NCBI GenBank assembly: GCA_036346395.1
Contig: CM070602.1
Coordinates: 16,191,098-16,255,097 of the forward strand
Length of the DNA stretch: 64,000 nucleotides
Origin: Hsuehochloa calcarea
Taxonomy: Eukaryota > Streptophyta > Magnoliopsida > Poales > Poaceae
Direction: 5' to 3'
Below the pieces are notes generated by a model that ran no database searches, was not told the origin of the DNA, and saw only the letters and a program-made list of their open reading frames with translations. Made by a program: the position numbers and the translations under genes. This document shows, piece after piece, positions 23,316 to 34,093 of this stretch (position 1 is its first letter; the number at the start of each line of letters is the position of its first letter).

Positions 23316-23628
23316 TGTTGGGTTTCGGCCCAATACTGTTTCAGAAATTTTAAATATGTTTTTCTTTTTTAGAAAATACTAAAAATCAAAATAGCAATTA
23401 GAAAATAGCAAATGAACTTAGAAAAATTGTAGAAAATTCTGGAAAATATATCCAAGCACAAGGAATTCAAAATAAAATAATTTTGACAATAGTTGATGTT
23501 AAAATTATTCATATTAAAATATTTTTGATCTATGAAAATTCCAATTAAGCTTTAACTTTAGCAGAAAAACTCAAATGGTTATTTTTCATTTTAAACTTCA
23601 AAACAAACCAAATTTTTGGGATGTTACA
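23316..23628 (-). mobile_element. solo gypsy LTR F1, right part
   Basis: Continuation of F1 after AC. It ends GGATGTTACA and is followed by the TSD GCGAG at 23629-23633. In minus orientation this is the AT-rich start of the LTR (TGTAACATCCC), similar to the starts of F2, F4 and F5. Confidence 0.9.
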
Positions 23629-23633
23629 GCGAG

Positions 23634-23995
23634 CCACGTAGCCACTTGGCGCTTGTAATACGTCGGCTAAAAGAAATTGTAATACGTCTCATCTTTGGCT
23701 AAAAGAAATAATGATCCAAACGTAGCACCTCGGGTTAACCCTTTTACATGAAGCGAAATCACATCATCATTGAGCCTTTACTTATCGCTCCAAAATGCAC
23801 CATCAGTCCTCCTCCATGTGCCTCCTGCAACAAAAAGGGATGAATGGAGCTAGTTGGAACACATAGCTTGTTAGCACGATAAATCAAACCGTCATTTAAC
23901 ACATACTTATTCCATGTTTTTCTATCCTTACAATTATCAAGCACTTCTTTAATGTCCAAATTAGAAGCATATAATTCCTTTATCGTTTCTTTGTG
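23634..23995 (-). pseudogene. gypsy element E: RNase H/integrase junction, broken
   Basis: The minus-strand frame 23759-24040 contains 'KETIKELYASNLDIKEVL', 'LIYRANKLCVPTSS' and 'LLQEAHGGGLMVHFG', the segment just upstream of and into the integrase zinc finger (His half). Between 23634 and 23758 the sequence goes out of frame, with stops and a small internal duplication (GACGTATTACAA appears twice). It then meets the CxxC half of the finger across F1. Similarity to E ends near 23995; the rest of pol and the 5' end are missing. Confidence 0.78.
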
Positions 23996-24292
23996 CATAG
24001 ATTGTATACTCCAGATGTATTGTACTCGGGTTATATTCACGAATAGACTTATACTCTAGGGTTTTCAGTTTGCTATATATATACATGCCGGCCTGGCCTT
24101 AGAGGCAGAGAGCCTTGAGCCGAATCCTCATCCTCACGTCCTCAATAAGGGATTTTCTCTTCTTATTTTCACCTTTATTTCACAGGGATAAGTCAAGTCA
24201 ACCAGGGAAACATGAGAAAGAAATCACGTAATTTTACTCGAGGATTCCAAGAGTTAGACTTGTAGGTATGGATCGAACTTCAAGAATAATAG
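23996..24292. other. unassigned segment, possibly LTR-derived
   Basis: Not similar to element E or the copia LTRs. It contains a TATA-like TATATATATACA near 24075 followed by CCGGCCTGGCC and a T/C-rich leader-like stretch, which resembles an LTR promoter. No gene seen. Confidence 0.3.
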
Positions 24293-25991
24293 TGTTGGAC
24301 CGAAAAGGCGACTAGAGGGGGGTGAATAGGAGCACGCTCACTTTTTCACAAATTGATTCAATAAAACTTTACTCCAGTAGCTATAGTAGCTATGAAGATC
24401 AGTATATCAGTACAGCGGAAGACTAATATTGAATCTAATTTAAACTCCTAAGCAATAAGACAAAATCAACAAAGATTATAGCAAAACAATCTGATGGCCG
24501 GTCTGACCGCTTGGTAGATGGCGGTCTGACCATTTGGTATTGCTTGGCCCGATCGGCCGGTGGGACACGGCGTCCGACCGACGGCTCGAACGATCTGAGA
24601 CGACTGATGAGTGAAGTTGCAAATAGATGTAACTTTTAATCTACAACTCCAAACTCGATGAAACTTGGAACACACCTTCTCTATGATGCCAGGAAGCTAT
24701 CCCAATTGAATATTGTGATAATTCGTGGGAGAATTGCGTTCCTTTTCCGTTTGAGATGAGGAAGGTGCAAAACCGGGTCAAAACAAAAACTAGGTCAAAA
24801 CTCTTGCTCGTGGGTGATTGATGATCCTAGATAAATTCCCACATGTCACAGCAAGCTAGATCACGTGAAGAAACCAAGCAAAAACTCACAGATCAAAGAA
24901 AGACCCAAAATCATCAAATAGAGAGAAAGAATGCAATGAGACAAAACATGATCAAACTTTCTCTAGATTGATTTGATATGATTAGGGCTTACAACCACTC
25001 CATCAATGGAGGACAATGCTCAATCAAAGAGCATGAAAATCACATCAAACTATCAAGAACCCAGCCTCCACAAAAACTCTCCCTAAGAAAATTAGGGTTT
25101 ACAAAAATTACAAAAGAGACGAAGAGGAGGTGCAGCCACCTCCCTCTCCTATTTATAGTAGAGGCTTAGACCTCCTAGAAGCTTGACTCAATTGGGCTCC
25201 CGTTAAGGCCCAAAACAAACGGGAAATATATGCACGCATTTTAATGCACTGTCTTAAACACCCCTTGACCTAACTAGCTACACCTAGCGCCATCTTGCGC
25301 CTCGGATTAGCTAATAGGTCACCCTTGTCCATCTTGCACCACGCTTGAGTACATTGACCTCACCTGGCATCGTTGATCATTCTGGACCTCAACTCTCCAA
25401 GCCTAGTCCCGATCATCCTCACCGTTGACCGTCGTTGACCACCAAGCAAACTGCACAACAATAGACAAGTAAACCGAATTTGGAAATAAGTTCTTCACAA
25501 CTTGACCCATGTTAGTCAAAACATTCATCATGCAACATATATGCCCTGAAACTCATGACTTTGACCTAACAACCGAGAATCGCCGCCACGACGGGCGATA
25601 AACCAAGTGAAAACCGGTTAGACCGCCAGTAATGACTTAGCCGATTTTCAACCTCTAAAAATCGAAACCTACTAGAAATTTCAAACCAATAGAACTTTTG
25701 AGTGGAGACTCCAAAAATTATGAGATCAAGTGCAATAGAATCCCCTCTGTTGCTTGCTACCTCTATTTTTGCCCAGCTCAATCCAACACTTTCTGACGTT
25801 GGCCGGTCCGACCGCCGCTTATGGCCGGTCCGACCGATTTGGGACCGATCGATCGCCGACTAGCCGGTCGGACTCGGTTATGGCCTCGACAAAGATCAAA
25901 TCGTAAAAACACGTGAAACTACAAACCGTAAACGCCATTGCCAATTGTCACATCATCCTAAGATTTGGAGTATATCCCCATGATATCCACA
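24293..25991 (-). mobile_element. solo copia LTR D
   Basis: Reads TGTTGGACCG...GATATCCACA on the plus strand, flanked by AATAG on both sides (24288-24292 and 25992-25996). It has the same architecture as LTRs A and C, with palindromic clusters near 24490-24595 and 25610-25880, but no internal region, so it is a solo LTR from recombination between two LTRs. Frames inside (24466-24675, 25566-25781) are LTR sequence. Confidence 0.92.
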
Positions 25992-26004
25992 AATAGACTA
26001 CTAG

Positions 26005-27930
26005 AGATATACATAGGGCTGTTTCACATCATCAGTAGAGTGAGTTTTAAGAGTTTTTGGTAGATACAACACGTTTTCAATCCGTATTTGTAGAATGACC
26101 AATGCGAACGTGTATTTGGAAATATAGCACCGTTTTCGCACGGTCACCGTGTGGCAACGGCTCCCGCACCGCCACGTCGCTGCCCCAGCCACGTGGCAAC
26201 ACCTCGCCCGTTGTCGTTGTCGCACGGTCACCGTGCGGCAACGCATTGTAGACCGTGCAACAACGGGTGAGGTGTTGCGTCGCAAAGCGCATCATTTTTT
26301 TTCTTTTTAAAAAATCATTTATGCATAATGTTTGTAGAAATTTTAAATATGGAAGATGGCTCCAAAAATTATAAAATCTTTTATGGATCCTCCTAACATA
26401 GTGTACTTGTGTAATTTGTTGATAATTTTATACATTCTAAATTTTTCTCAAAAATTCATTTAAGTATAATGTTGGTAGGAATTTTGTAATATAGAAAATG
26501 AGGTTCAAACATTATGAATTTTTTAAAAGGTTCATTACACAGTGGACTTGATTGTGTAATGTTTTGCATAATTTCATATGTTCTGAAAATGTGGTTTAGG
26601 TCACGAATATTAGGGTTTTATGTTTTAGTACCATGTGACTTGGACTGTGTGAAGTTTAGTACCATATGGACCACTCTATGTGCACCACAATTGCTATAGC
26701 AGTAGTGACAGAATTTGAACTCTTATAATAGTACTAATCATATTACTATTATTTAGATTTTTGGTACCGTAGTATTTTTTTCGCTCCGAGTAGTACTAAT
26801 CATACTACTATTATTGGATGTGTGGTTAGTACAGTATGATTAGAATTTGGACTTCCATTAGCACAAAACTAATATAAACTAGCAAAGTAAGTAATTACCA
26901 CTAAACTTACTAATTACGACTGATTAATTACCTCTAAACTAATTAATTACGACTGATTAAGTACCACTAAAGTAATTACCAGTATTTCATTTCCACTTAT
27001 TTATAATATGTCGTAATGATGACTACTAAACTAATTATAACTAATTAATTACTAACGAACTAACTAATTATGACTAATAATTACCTCTAAAGTAACTAAT
27101 TATGATTGATTAATTACCACTAAAAAATTACCAGTTCTTCATTTTCACTTATTTAATATGTCGTAATGATGACTACTAAATTAATTCCAGCTAATTAATT
27201 ACCACTAAACTAATTCATTACTAGTGAACTAACTAATTACGATTAATTAATTACCTCTAAACTAACTAATTATGATTGATTACCTCTAAACTTCACACAT
27301 TCCAAGTTAGATGAAATCATGAAATTCTAATTTTTGAAACCTAAAACCCTAATTTTCGAGACATAAACCCTTAATTTTAGAGACCTTTTTAGAATATATA
27401 TAATTCTGAAATAATTACACAATCAAGTCCACTGTGTAAGGAACCCTTTAAAAAATTTATAATGTTTGGACCTCATTTTCTATATTACAAAATTCCTACC
27501 AGCAGTATACTTAAATGAATTTTTAAGAAAATTTTCGAATGAATATTTTTTTTAAAATTACACAAGCAAATACACTATGTCAAGAGGCTCCATAAAAATA
27601 TTCATAAATTTTAAAGCAAATTTGTTATATTTAAAATTTTCTATAAAAATTATGCATAAACGATTTTTTTTAAAAAAAAATGCCATGCTTTGCCACATAG
27701 TAACACCTCACCCGTTGCCGCACGGTTACTGTGCGGTAATAACCGTATGGCAATGGGTGCTACAGTGACCATACGGCAACGGACGAGGTGTTGCCACGTG
27801 GCTTACTAGGGCACCCGTGCGGCAACGGGTGCCATATTTGTTAGTTCATGTTCGCAGTGGTTATTTCTGTAAATACATGTTATATCTGCGAAAAATTTAG
27901 TTTCGAAGAAACATAGAACGACAAGCCGTG
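26005..27930. mobile_element. foldback (long inverted-repeat) element
   Basis: Two arms of roughly 550 bp are inverted copies: ~26030-26580 and ~27400-27905. Matching pairs include TGTAGAATGACCAATGCGAACGTG against its imperfect complement near 27850, the GC-rich block with CGCACGGTCACCGTG (26135-26260 against 27690-27830), and the AT-rich block around TTACACAGTGGACTTGATTGTG (26531 against 27418). The centre is AT-rich and repetitive. No transposase frame is present, so it is non-autonomous. Exact ends and TSD are uncertain. A transcript would fold into a long hairpin. Confidence 0.75.
26727..27300. repeat. AT-rich repetitive core of the foldback element
   Basis: Units such as CTAATTACGACTGATTAATTACC recur. 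A block with TTCATTT.CACTTATTT..AATATGTCGTAATGATGACTACTAAA is duplicated about 152 bp apart (from 26979 and from 27131). AGTACTAATCAT..TACTATTATT is duplicated at ~26737 and ~26798. Confidence 0.8.
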
Positions 27931-28461
27931 TCAACTTCTGTACAGTTTGTTTTTTTAAAAAAAACTTTTGTACAGTATATCTCCGAGTTCTTTTGTGGAG
28001 CCCGGTTTAGAGGAAAAAAGCAGTACTTCTTGCTGTCCTGGGCCCTCCAGAGTCATGTCTTATTCTTTGACTTGAGCTCAGCCAATCAATTGCGGTCAAA
28101 TTAAAGCACTTGAATGAATATCCAGATGGTCATCAACAACCCCAACAAGGATACAAGTTACAAATCCACAGCCACAAACTTCTCACGATCCTCACTGTCA
28201 AACGTTCAGGACTCGTTCATTCGCAGGAAATAATGCACCATGTAATTAACAGCTAGTGGTTGACTTGAGCACTTGTTAGCAGCCTCACTGATGTGGACGT
28301 ACGCTGCTACTACTGGCCTACTCCCGCGCCGCACAGGGCAGCGCGAGGTCGGAGTCGACGCCGCGAGCGTATACATATAGCTGCTGCCGTTGCATGCACG
28401 GCCCATCGGAGCGGAGGGAAGTTACGATCTCTTGAATCTTGATTCGTAGCAGCGGTACGCG
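27931..28461 (+). promoter_or_regulatory. upstream region of the receptor kinase gene
   Basis: Non-coding. W-box cores TTGAC occur at 28067-28071 and 28260-28264; they are binding sites of WRKY factors common in defence promoters. A CCAAT motif lies at 28082-28086. A TATA-like TATACATATAG lies at 28370-28380, ~80 bp before the start codon. Roles are inferred from motif only. Confidence 0.4.
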
Positions 28462-31002
28462 ATGGCAGATGGTGCGTCTCCGCTGGGTTACACGTTGCTC
28501 GTGTTCTTCCTCGCGCTGTTCTTCCTCGCGAATGTGCCTCTCGTGCACGCGACGTACACGGTCGCCGCGGGCCAGCCGCTCTCCGGCGGCATGAAGCTCG
28601 TCTCTCAGGGCGGCAAGTTCGCCTTGGGATTCTTCCAGCCAGGTGAGTCCATACTCCATACTACATGCATGCATGCCTGCTGATGTACATATATGTAATG
28701 AGAATGAATTTCCGGCAGACGGAGGAGCCGCCGGCAGGTGGTACATCGGCATCTGGTACCACAACATCTCGGTGCAGGCGTCGGTCTGGGTGGCCAACCG
28801 CGACCGGCCGGTCTCCGACCCGGCCTTGTCGCTGCTCGCCATCGCGCCCGACGGCAACCTCGCCCTGCTCGACCGCTCCGGCTCGCCCGTCTGGTCCACG
28901 GACGCCAACACCAGCGCCGTGGTCAATGCCACTGACACGGTCGCCGTGCTCCTCGACACCGGCAACCTCGTGCTCGCGCCCGCAACCAACGCGTCCGCGG
29001 TGCTGTGGCAGAGCTTCGACCACGTCGGCGACACGTGGCTCCCCGGCGGAAAGCTCAGGCGCGACAAGCTTACAGGCGCCATCCAGGGGATGGTCTCGTG
29101 GAGGGAGCGCGGCGACCCCGCACCGGGGATGTATACCCTCCAGCTCGACCCGGCCGGGGCGCCGCAGTACGTGCTGCTGTGGAACGGCACCCGGGAGTAC
29201 TGGTCCACCGGCAACTGGACGGGCCGGTTCTTCACCGGCGCGCCGGAGGTCGCCGCGTCGAGCGGCGGCGCCGGGTACAGCTTCCAGTTCGTGGACAACG
29301 ACGAGGAGAGCTACTTCACGTACAACTTTGCCGTCAACACGACGGTGTACCGGTTCGTCATGGACACGTCCGGGCAGATCAAGGGGTGGTTCTGGGTGGA
29401 GGCCTCGCAGGGGTGGAACTTGGTCTACGCCGAGCCCAAGGCACGGTGCGCTGTGCCGCGCCGCTGCGGCAGGTTCGGCGTGTGCAGCGAGGGCGCGTCC
29501 ACCGCATGCGACTGCGCCAGGGGGTTTAGCCCGCGGAGTCCGGCGAGCTGGGGCCTCGGCGATTACACCGGCGGCTGCGTGCGTAACACCGAGCTGCAGT
29601 GCGGCAAGAACGGCAACGGCGGTTCGAACAAGGTGGAGCGGGACAGGTTCTTCCGCATGGCCGGCATGAGGCTCCCCGACGACAGTCGCGTCGTCGGAGC
29701 CGCGAGCTCCGGCAACTGCGAGCTTGCGTGCCTCGGGGACTGCACCTGTTCTGCTTACGCGTACAACGGCAGCTGCTTCCTGTGGCAAGACGACCTGCTA
29801 AACTTGCAGGACGGTTTAGGAGGCCAGAACAGCGGGGGGACCCTTTTCCTCCGGCTGGCTGCGTCGGAGCTCCCCGGCGCGAGGAGCCACAAATGGCGGA
29901 CGGTCGAGATCGCGATCGTTGCACTCGCCATCGTCAGCTTCGTGATCGCCGCCACCGTTCTTCTCGTTCGTACAATAAGGAGGAGAAGAACAGCGCGAGT
30001 CGAAGGTCTCACCAGCGCTGACGGCACCGTGATCAGCTTCAAGTACAGGGACCTGCAGTACCTTACCAACAACTTCTCTGACAAGCTCGGCGGCGGCGCC
30101 TTCGGGTCGGTGTTCAAGGGCCAGCTTTCCGACCGCACTGCTGTGGCCGTCAAGAAGCTGGAGGGACTCCGGCAAGGCGAGAAGCAGTTCCGCGCCGAGG
30201 TGAGCACGCTCGGCACCGTCCAGCACGTCAACCTGATCCGGCTGCTCGGCTTCTGCTCCGACGTCGGCGACCGGAAGCTGCTCGTGTACGAGTACATGCC
30301 CAACGGCTCGCTCGACCGGCACCTGTTCCGCAGGACATTCTACGTCCTGAGCTGGAGGGCGCGGTACCAGGTCGCGCTCGGCGTCGCCAAGGGGCTCGCC
30401 TACCTCCACGACAACTGCCGGGACTGCATCATCCACTGCGACGTCAAGCCGGAGAACATCCTCCTCGACGCCGCCTTCTCCCCCAAGGTGGCGGACTTCG
30501 GGCTCGCCAAGCTCGTCGGCCGGGACTTCAGCCGGGTGCTGACCACCATGCGCGGTACCATCGGGTACCTCGCACCGGAGTGGATCAGCGGCGAGGCGAT
30601 CACCGCCAAGGCCGACGTGTTCAGCTACGGGATGATGCTATTCGAGATCGTGTCCGGGAGGAGGAACGTCGAAAACGGGAAGTCCGAGTCTTCATCGGCG
30701 AGCGGCGAGGGGGATCACAAGACGACGTTCTTCCCCCTGCTGATCGCGCGGAGGCTGGCGGAGGGGACGTGATGACGCTGCTGGACCCCGAGCTGGAAGG
30801 GGACGCGGACGTCGACGAGCTGAGGAGGGTGTGCAAGGTCGCCTGCTGGTGCATCCAGCACGCCGTGGACGCGCGGCCGACGATGGCGGAGGTGGTGCAG
30901 GTGCTAGAAGGGCTCACGGACGTCGAGATTCTGCCGGTGCCAAGGTACCTTGAAGTGCTCGCAGGACGGCCGACGCACGAGACGCCACACGGTAGTTTGT
31001 AA
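28462..31002 (+). CDS. G-type lectin S-receptor-like Ser/Thr kinase (frameshifted near the 3' end)
   Basis: Exon 1 is 28462-28642 and exon 2 starts at 28719. Residues 1-30 are a signal peptide (hydrophobic 'LLVFFLALFFLANV'). A bulb-lectin domain follows (~31-150, 'WYIGIWYHNI', 'VWVANRDRPV'), then an S-locus glycoprotein/EGF-like Cys-rich region ('CGRFGVC'), a PAN domain ('CELACLGDCTCSAYAYNGSC') and one transmembrane helix (~455-476). The kinase has 'LGGGAFGSVFKG' (517 on), 'VAVKK', 'HCDVKPEN' (633; non-RD), 'DFG' (653) and 'APEW'. It should sit in the plasma membrane and phosphorylate partners on ligand sensing. One G appears missing in the run 30763-30766, giving a stop at 30770-30772 after 744 codons. 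The following frame to TAA 31000-31002 encodes the expected kinase C-lobe ('LDPELEGDADVDELRRVCKVACWC'). Full length would be ~822 aa, normal for the family. The loss is either a null allele or a sequence error. Confidence 0.92.
28643..28718 (+). other. 76-bp GT-AG intron of the receptor kinase
   Basis: Donor CCAG|GTGAGT and acceptor CCGGCAG|AC. Removing it joins phase-1 codon G|AC (Asp) between 'GFFQP' and 'GGAAGRWYIGIWY', restoring the conserved lectin-domain sequence. Many family members are intronless, so this small early intron is noteworthy. Confidence 0.85.
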
Positions 31003-31119
31003 TATCTATTGTAGCGACTGTCTGGCCAACATTCCACTACTTTTTTTTGTAATTCGATTCCCCACAACAAAAATCAGATGTACAAGTACAACATTGTCTC
31101 CTCGCGCCCTGGATTGTTT
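31003..31119 (+). other. 3' untranslated region of the kinase gene
   Basis: No coding. T-rich stretch with TTTTTTTTGTAATT near 31040-31055. No canonical AATAAA was identified, so the end of the transcript is uncertain. Confidence 0.35.
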
Positions 31120-31375
31120 CTGATTTATTGAGTTGCATGCATTAATTAAGTCACCTAAAAACTTAGATTGATAAAGAAAGACGTAAAATTCACTTATACT
31201 TCAACACTCCTTCTCACGTATAGCCTCCTTCAGGCTTAATATGTAGAATAGAAGTGAGCTGCAATTAATTTTTTTTAATTACGCCAACCAAGTCTTGAAC
31301 TCAAGACCTCTCAGTTCTGATACCATATAGAGTTATATGCACTAAATAAATCACCTAAAAACTATGATTATATTT
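31120..31375 (-). mobile_element. SMART/TRIM-like miniature LTR element remnant
   Basis: In minus orientation: LTR-like repeat, then PBS TGGTATCAGAAC (31314-31325), a short internal part, purine tract GTGAGAAGGAG (31207-31217), then TGTTGAAGTATAAG starting the 3' LTR at 31206. The two repeats share AGTCACCTAAAAACT / AATCACCTAAAAACT (~31150 and ~31353). The 5' LTR (right) is truncated soon after 31370. The size fits the ~290-bp SMART class described in rice. No coding capacity is expected. Confidence 0.5.
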
Positions 31376-32359
31376 TCCCGTCCGTTGCATGTAACGGTTC
31401 ATGTTTGTTCCGCAGGCTGTATTGCATTTTGTTGGCCCAAGCCCTTTGTGTTTCAACGGCTTTTTTTTTTTGTTTCAATGTAAACCCATGAAAGTGCGGA
31501 TAAGGAAAAACCAAAAAAGATCAATAAAAAACATACTTGAGAAATAAATTTACGTGAAATTTTATAAGTAAAAAAAGGTACAAACTAATGTAAAACATTT
31601 ACGGGCCACCTCTGGGTTTGTTTCGCAAAAATTCCCAAGGGATATTACCGGTATGTTGACTAGAGATAACCTAATTGATTTTAGTTTTCAAAAACATTAA
31701 AAATATGTTATGTTATAAATAATGGTTGTATGTCAAAAAGTGAATAAACAACAACATGACAACAACAATTGCAATTTCATCAACAACAATGATCCCGGTG
31801 CAACTTCTGATAGATTAGAAGGTAAAAGAACATCATGTGCACTTCAAACTACATTTTGTCACTGATACATAGTGTATATGTTCATACGTGCATTCTATGT
31901 AGGGGCTTCATTTACAAGGCTGTTGCAGAGTGTGGGTAGATCCTGCCGAAATACTCGTGCATTACTTCATTCTTGTTACGTAACGAAATGTTTTTTTATA
32001 TGATATAGAAATATTTTTTTACATATATTATATTATGTAAATTGAAAATAATTGCATGTAAATTTTTACATCAAATTAACCCCCTTTGTGGTTCAAAAAT
32101 TTCAAGATGGTGCTCTTGAGAACGCTCATTTCCTCGAAACTACAAATGTGGATATAAAAATTTAGAAAATATTACATATTGATTATAAAGAGTGCTGTCG
32201 ACCGTAGCTATGATCTTGATTCTTGATATCATTAGAACCAATCAGCGCCTGGCCAGCCGAAGTAGCAGTGAACATGTTGTTTACGTACTCTAGGTTTGTT
32301 TGTTTGTTTGTTTTGTTTTTACAAAACGGACCCACTACAAATTCATGGTCCACCTAGTA
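31376..32359. other. intergenic, nothing recognised
   Basis: AT-rich, with poly-T and (GTTT)n runs (near 31460 and 32295). I see no coding sequence, RNA gene or clear repeat boundary. Confidence 0.5.
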
Positions 32360-32512
32360 TCATAAATGGAAAGGTACTACACCGTTTGTAGTGTCGACAT
32401 AGAAGTCATCGTCGTCGCTGTCGTCATTGTCATCTGCGTGCTGGATAGATGGAGGTGAGCCCCTGTCCAGAACTCCCAACCCAGTAGCTGCCTTCTTCCC
32501 CTTCCTATCCAT
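32360..32512 (-). CDS. short acidic ORF, possible gene or transposon C-terminus
   Basis: A 50-codon minus-strand frame starting at ATG 32512 with a basic start ('MDRKGKKAATGLG') and an acidic run ('DDNDDSDDDDFYVDTTNG'), stop at 32360-32362. The frame is also open upstream of the ATG for some codons, so it may be the last exon of something larger. The composition looks like real coding sequence, but I do not recognise the family. Confidence 0.3.
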   Translation of the reverse strand: MDRKGKKAATGLGVLDRGSPPSIQHADDNDDSDDDDFYVDTTNGVVPFHL

Positions 32513-32753
32513 TAGACCAGTTGTCTAAGACAGTAGACAAAAAGAACTAATTATTACTATTGTTAATTGATCCAATATACCTAAAAAAACTATGGTTGAC
32601 AAGATAAACTATCAATAATTACATATACCAAATAGTTTATCTTACATAATAAAAATATAAAAGAATACCTAGTATAAAACGATTTATAAACAGTACATGC
32701 ATAAACACTATATTTGTAAGAGACATTGCCAAACTAAAGAAGGCAGCACACAT
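32513..32753. other. AT-rich intergenic stretch
   Basis: No feature recognised; low-complexity A/T sequence between the acidic ORF and LTR F3. Confidence 0.5.
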
Positions 32754-32812
32754 CTCTCGGAAGTCAAATATGCAAATCTGGACCCTCTGTGTATATTGCA
32801 GTAGTCCAGGAT
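32754..32812 (-). mobile_element. gypsy LTR F3, first piece
   Basis: TCTCGGAAGTCAAATATGC... aligns base for base with the F1 start TGTCGGGACCCGAAAATAC..., with the terminal TG decayed. F3 continues at 36215 after F2: the sequence either side of F2 joins into the F1-like order (...GTCCAGGAT / CACGCTAATGCACACAG). Confidence 0.65.
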
Positions 32813-33248
32813 TGTGACATTCTAAAATTTGCAAATCATTTCCAAAACAATTTCAAAAGCAAATTACAAAAATTTTGCCAAAATTTGAAAAAAAACTTCA
32901 AACCTCACCTCGTATGGCCCGCCTTGGCCCAGTCCGCCCCGGCCCGGCCCGTCACCTCCTCCTTCACCCTCTTTGCTCCGCTCCCGACGCGCCGCTACTG
33001 CCGGCTCGCCACCGGCCACCGCCGACCGACAAAGCCCCATTGTTTGCGTCGCTCCACCGCCGCGCCGCGCCCTCCTCTCCCACGCCTCGCGCCAAGCTCC
33101 GCCCGCCCGCCGCGCCCGCACGCCCGGCACCCCTTCTTTTCTCGCTCCCGCCGCTGCTCGGCTTGGCAGCGCCGGCCCCCTTTCCCCCATCGCCTCCTCC
33201 CCGCTCCCGCTCCCGCCGCGCCCGGCCCTTCCTCCCCCTCCAATCTGC

Positions 33249-33256
33249 TATTTAAG
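33249..33256 (+). promoter_or_regulatory. LTR F2 TATA-like box
   Basis: TATTTAAG inside CAATCTGCTATTTAAGCCG, at the position corresponding to the F1 and F3 TATA boxes. Confidence 0.5.
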
Positions 33257-34093
33257 CCGAGCGCGGCCTTCTCTTCTTCCCCTCCACGCCGCCTCCTCCC
33301 TTCTCCTTCGTCGCCGACGCTCCCGCCACCTTCGTCTCCGACGCTGTCGTCACCGCCTTCGCTTCCTCCTCCCGCCTTCGGACGCCGCCGCCTCCACCGG
33401 CTTCGTCCCCGCCTCCGGCCCCGCTCCGGCGCTGCCGCTCCCTCCCTCTCCCTCCTCCCCGCTCCCTCCGCCACTATGATCATCGTCCCAGCTCTAGTTC
33501 CTCCTCCACCCGTCATCGCCTCCAGCGACAGGACGCTCGACCGACCACTCCGACCCCGAGGATCCTGCACCAAGATGACCGCGCAAGAGCGTGCGACGCC
33601 CCACTCCGCAGCCCTTCATCGACCTGGGCGAGCCCAGCCGTGGGCGCAGCCTCAGCTGTTCCTGCTCCTATTCCCGATCGCCCAGCACCGGCAGCGACCG
33701 ATCCCGCTCCAGTTCTCCGGCTTTCAGTCAGAGCCGCTCTCGTTCCTGCTCCCCGGGTAACTGCACTGCTTGTAGTGGCTAGTTCCCGATGGAGGAGTAG
33801 TTAGCTTAGTTTAGTTAGTAGTGCTTGCTTTAGCAGTCTTTTGTTTGCAAGCACTTTTTATTCCTTCGTTTGTAGACGATGGGTTTGTATCGTGTGTCAT
33901 GACTTAGCTTAGCTTATATGCTATGTGTCAGGAGTCATGTAACAACTAACCACTTAATATAATACAACTATTCTAGGCTTTGTATTGTATGTATTCGATC
34001 TTCTTGTTGGTTTAATGTTTTTCAGTGTGTGTCGTAGAGGGATGGTAAACCCTCATATACTCCCTGTTGTTTTAAGCCTCAACTGTTCTTCAG

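Noticed and set aside
28318..29788. Long minus-strand frames (326 and 375 codons) over the kinase gene
   Set aside because: They mirror GC-rich coding sequence of the plus-strand kinase, have no recognisable domains and biased Arg/Ala/Pro content.
32789..33760. 323-codon Pro/Ser/Arg-rich plus-strand frame and overlapping 168-, 192- and 126-codon frames
   Set aside because: Low-complexity, open in several frames on both strands at once, lying in the promoter side of LTR F2; GC-rich LTR sequence rather than a gene.
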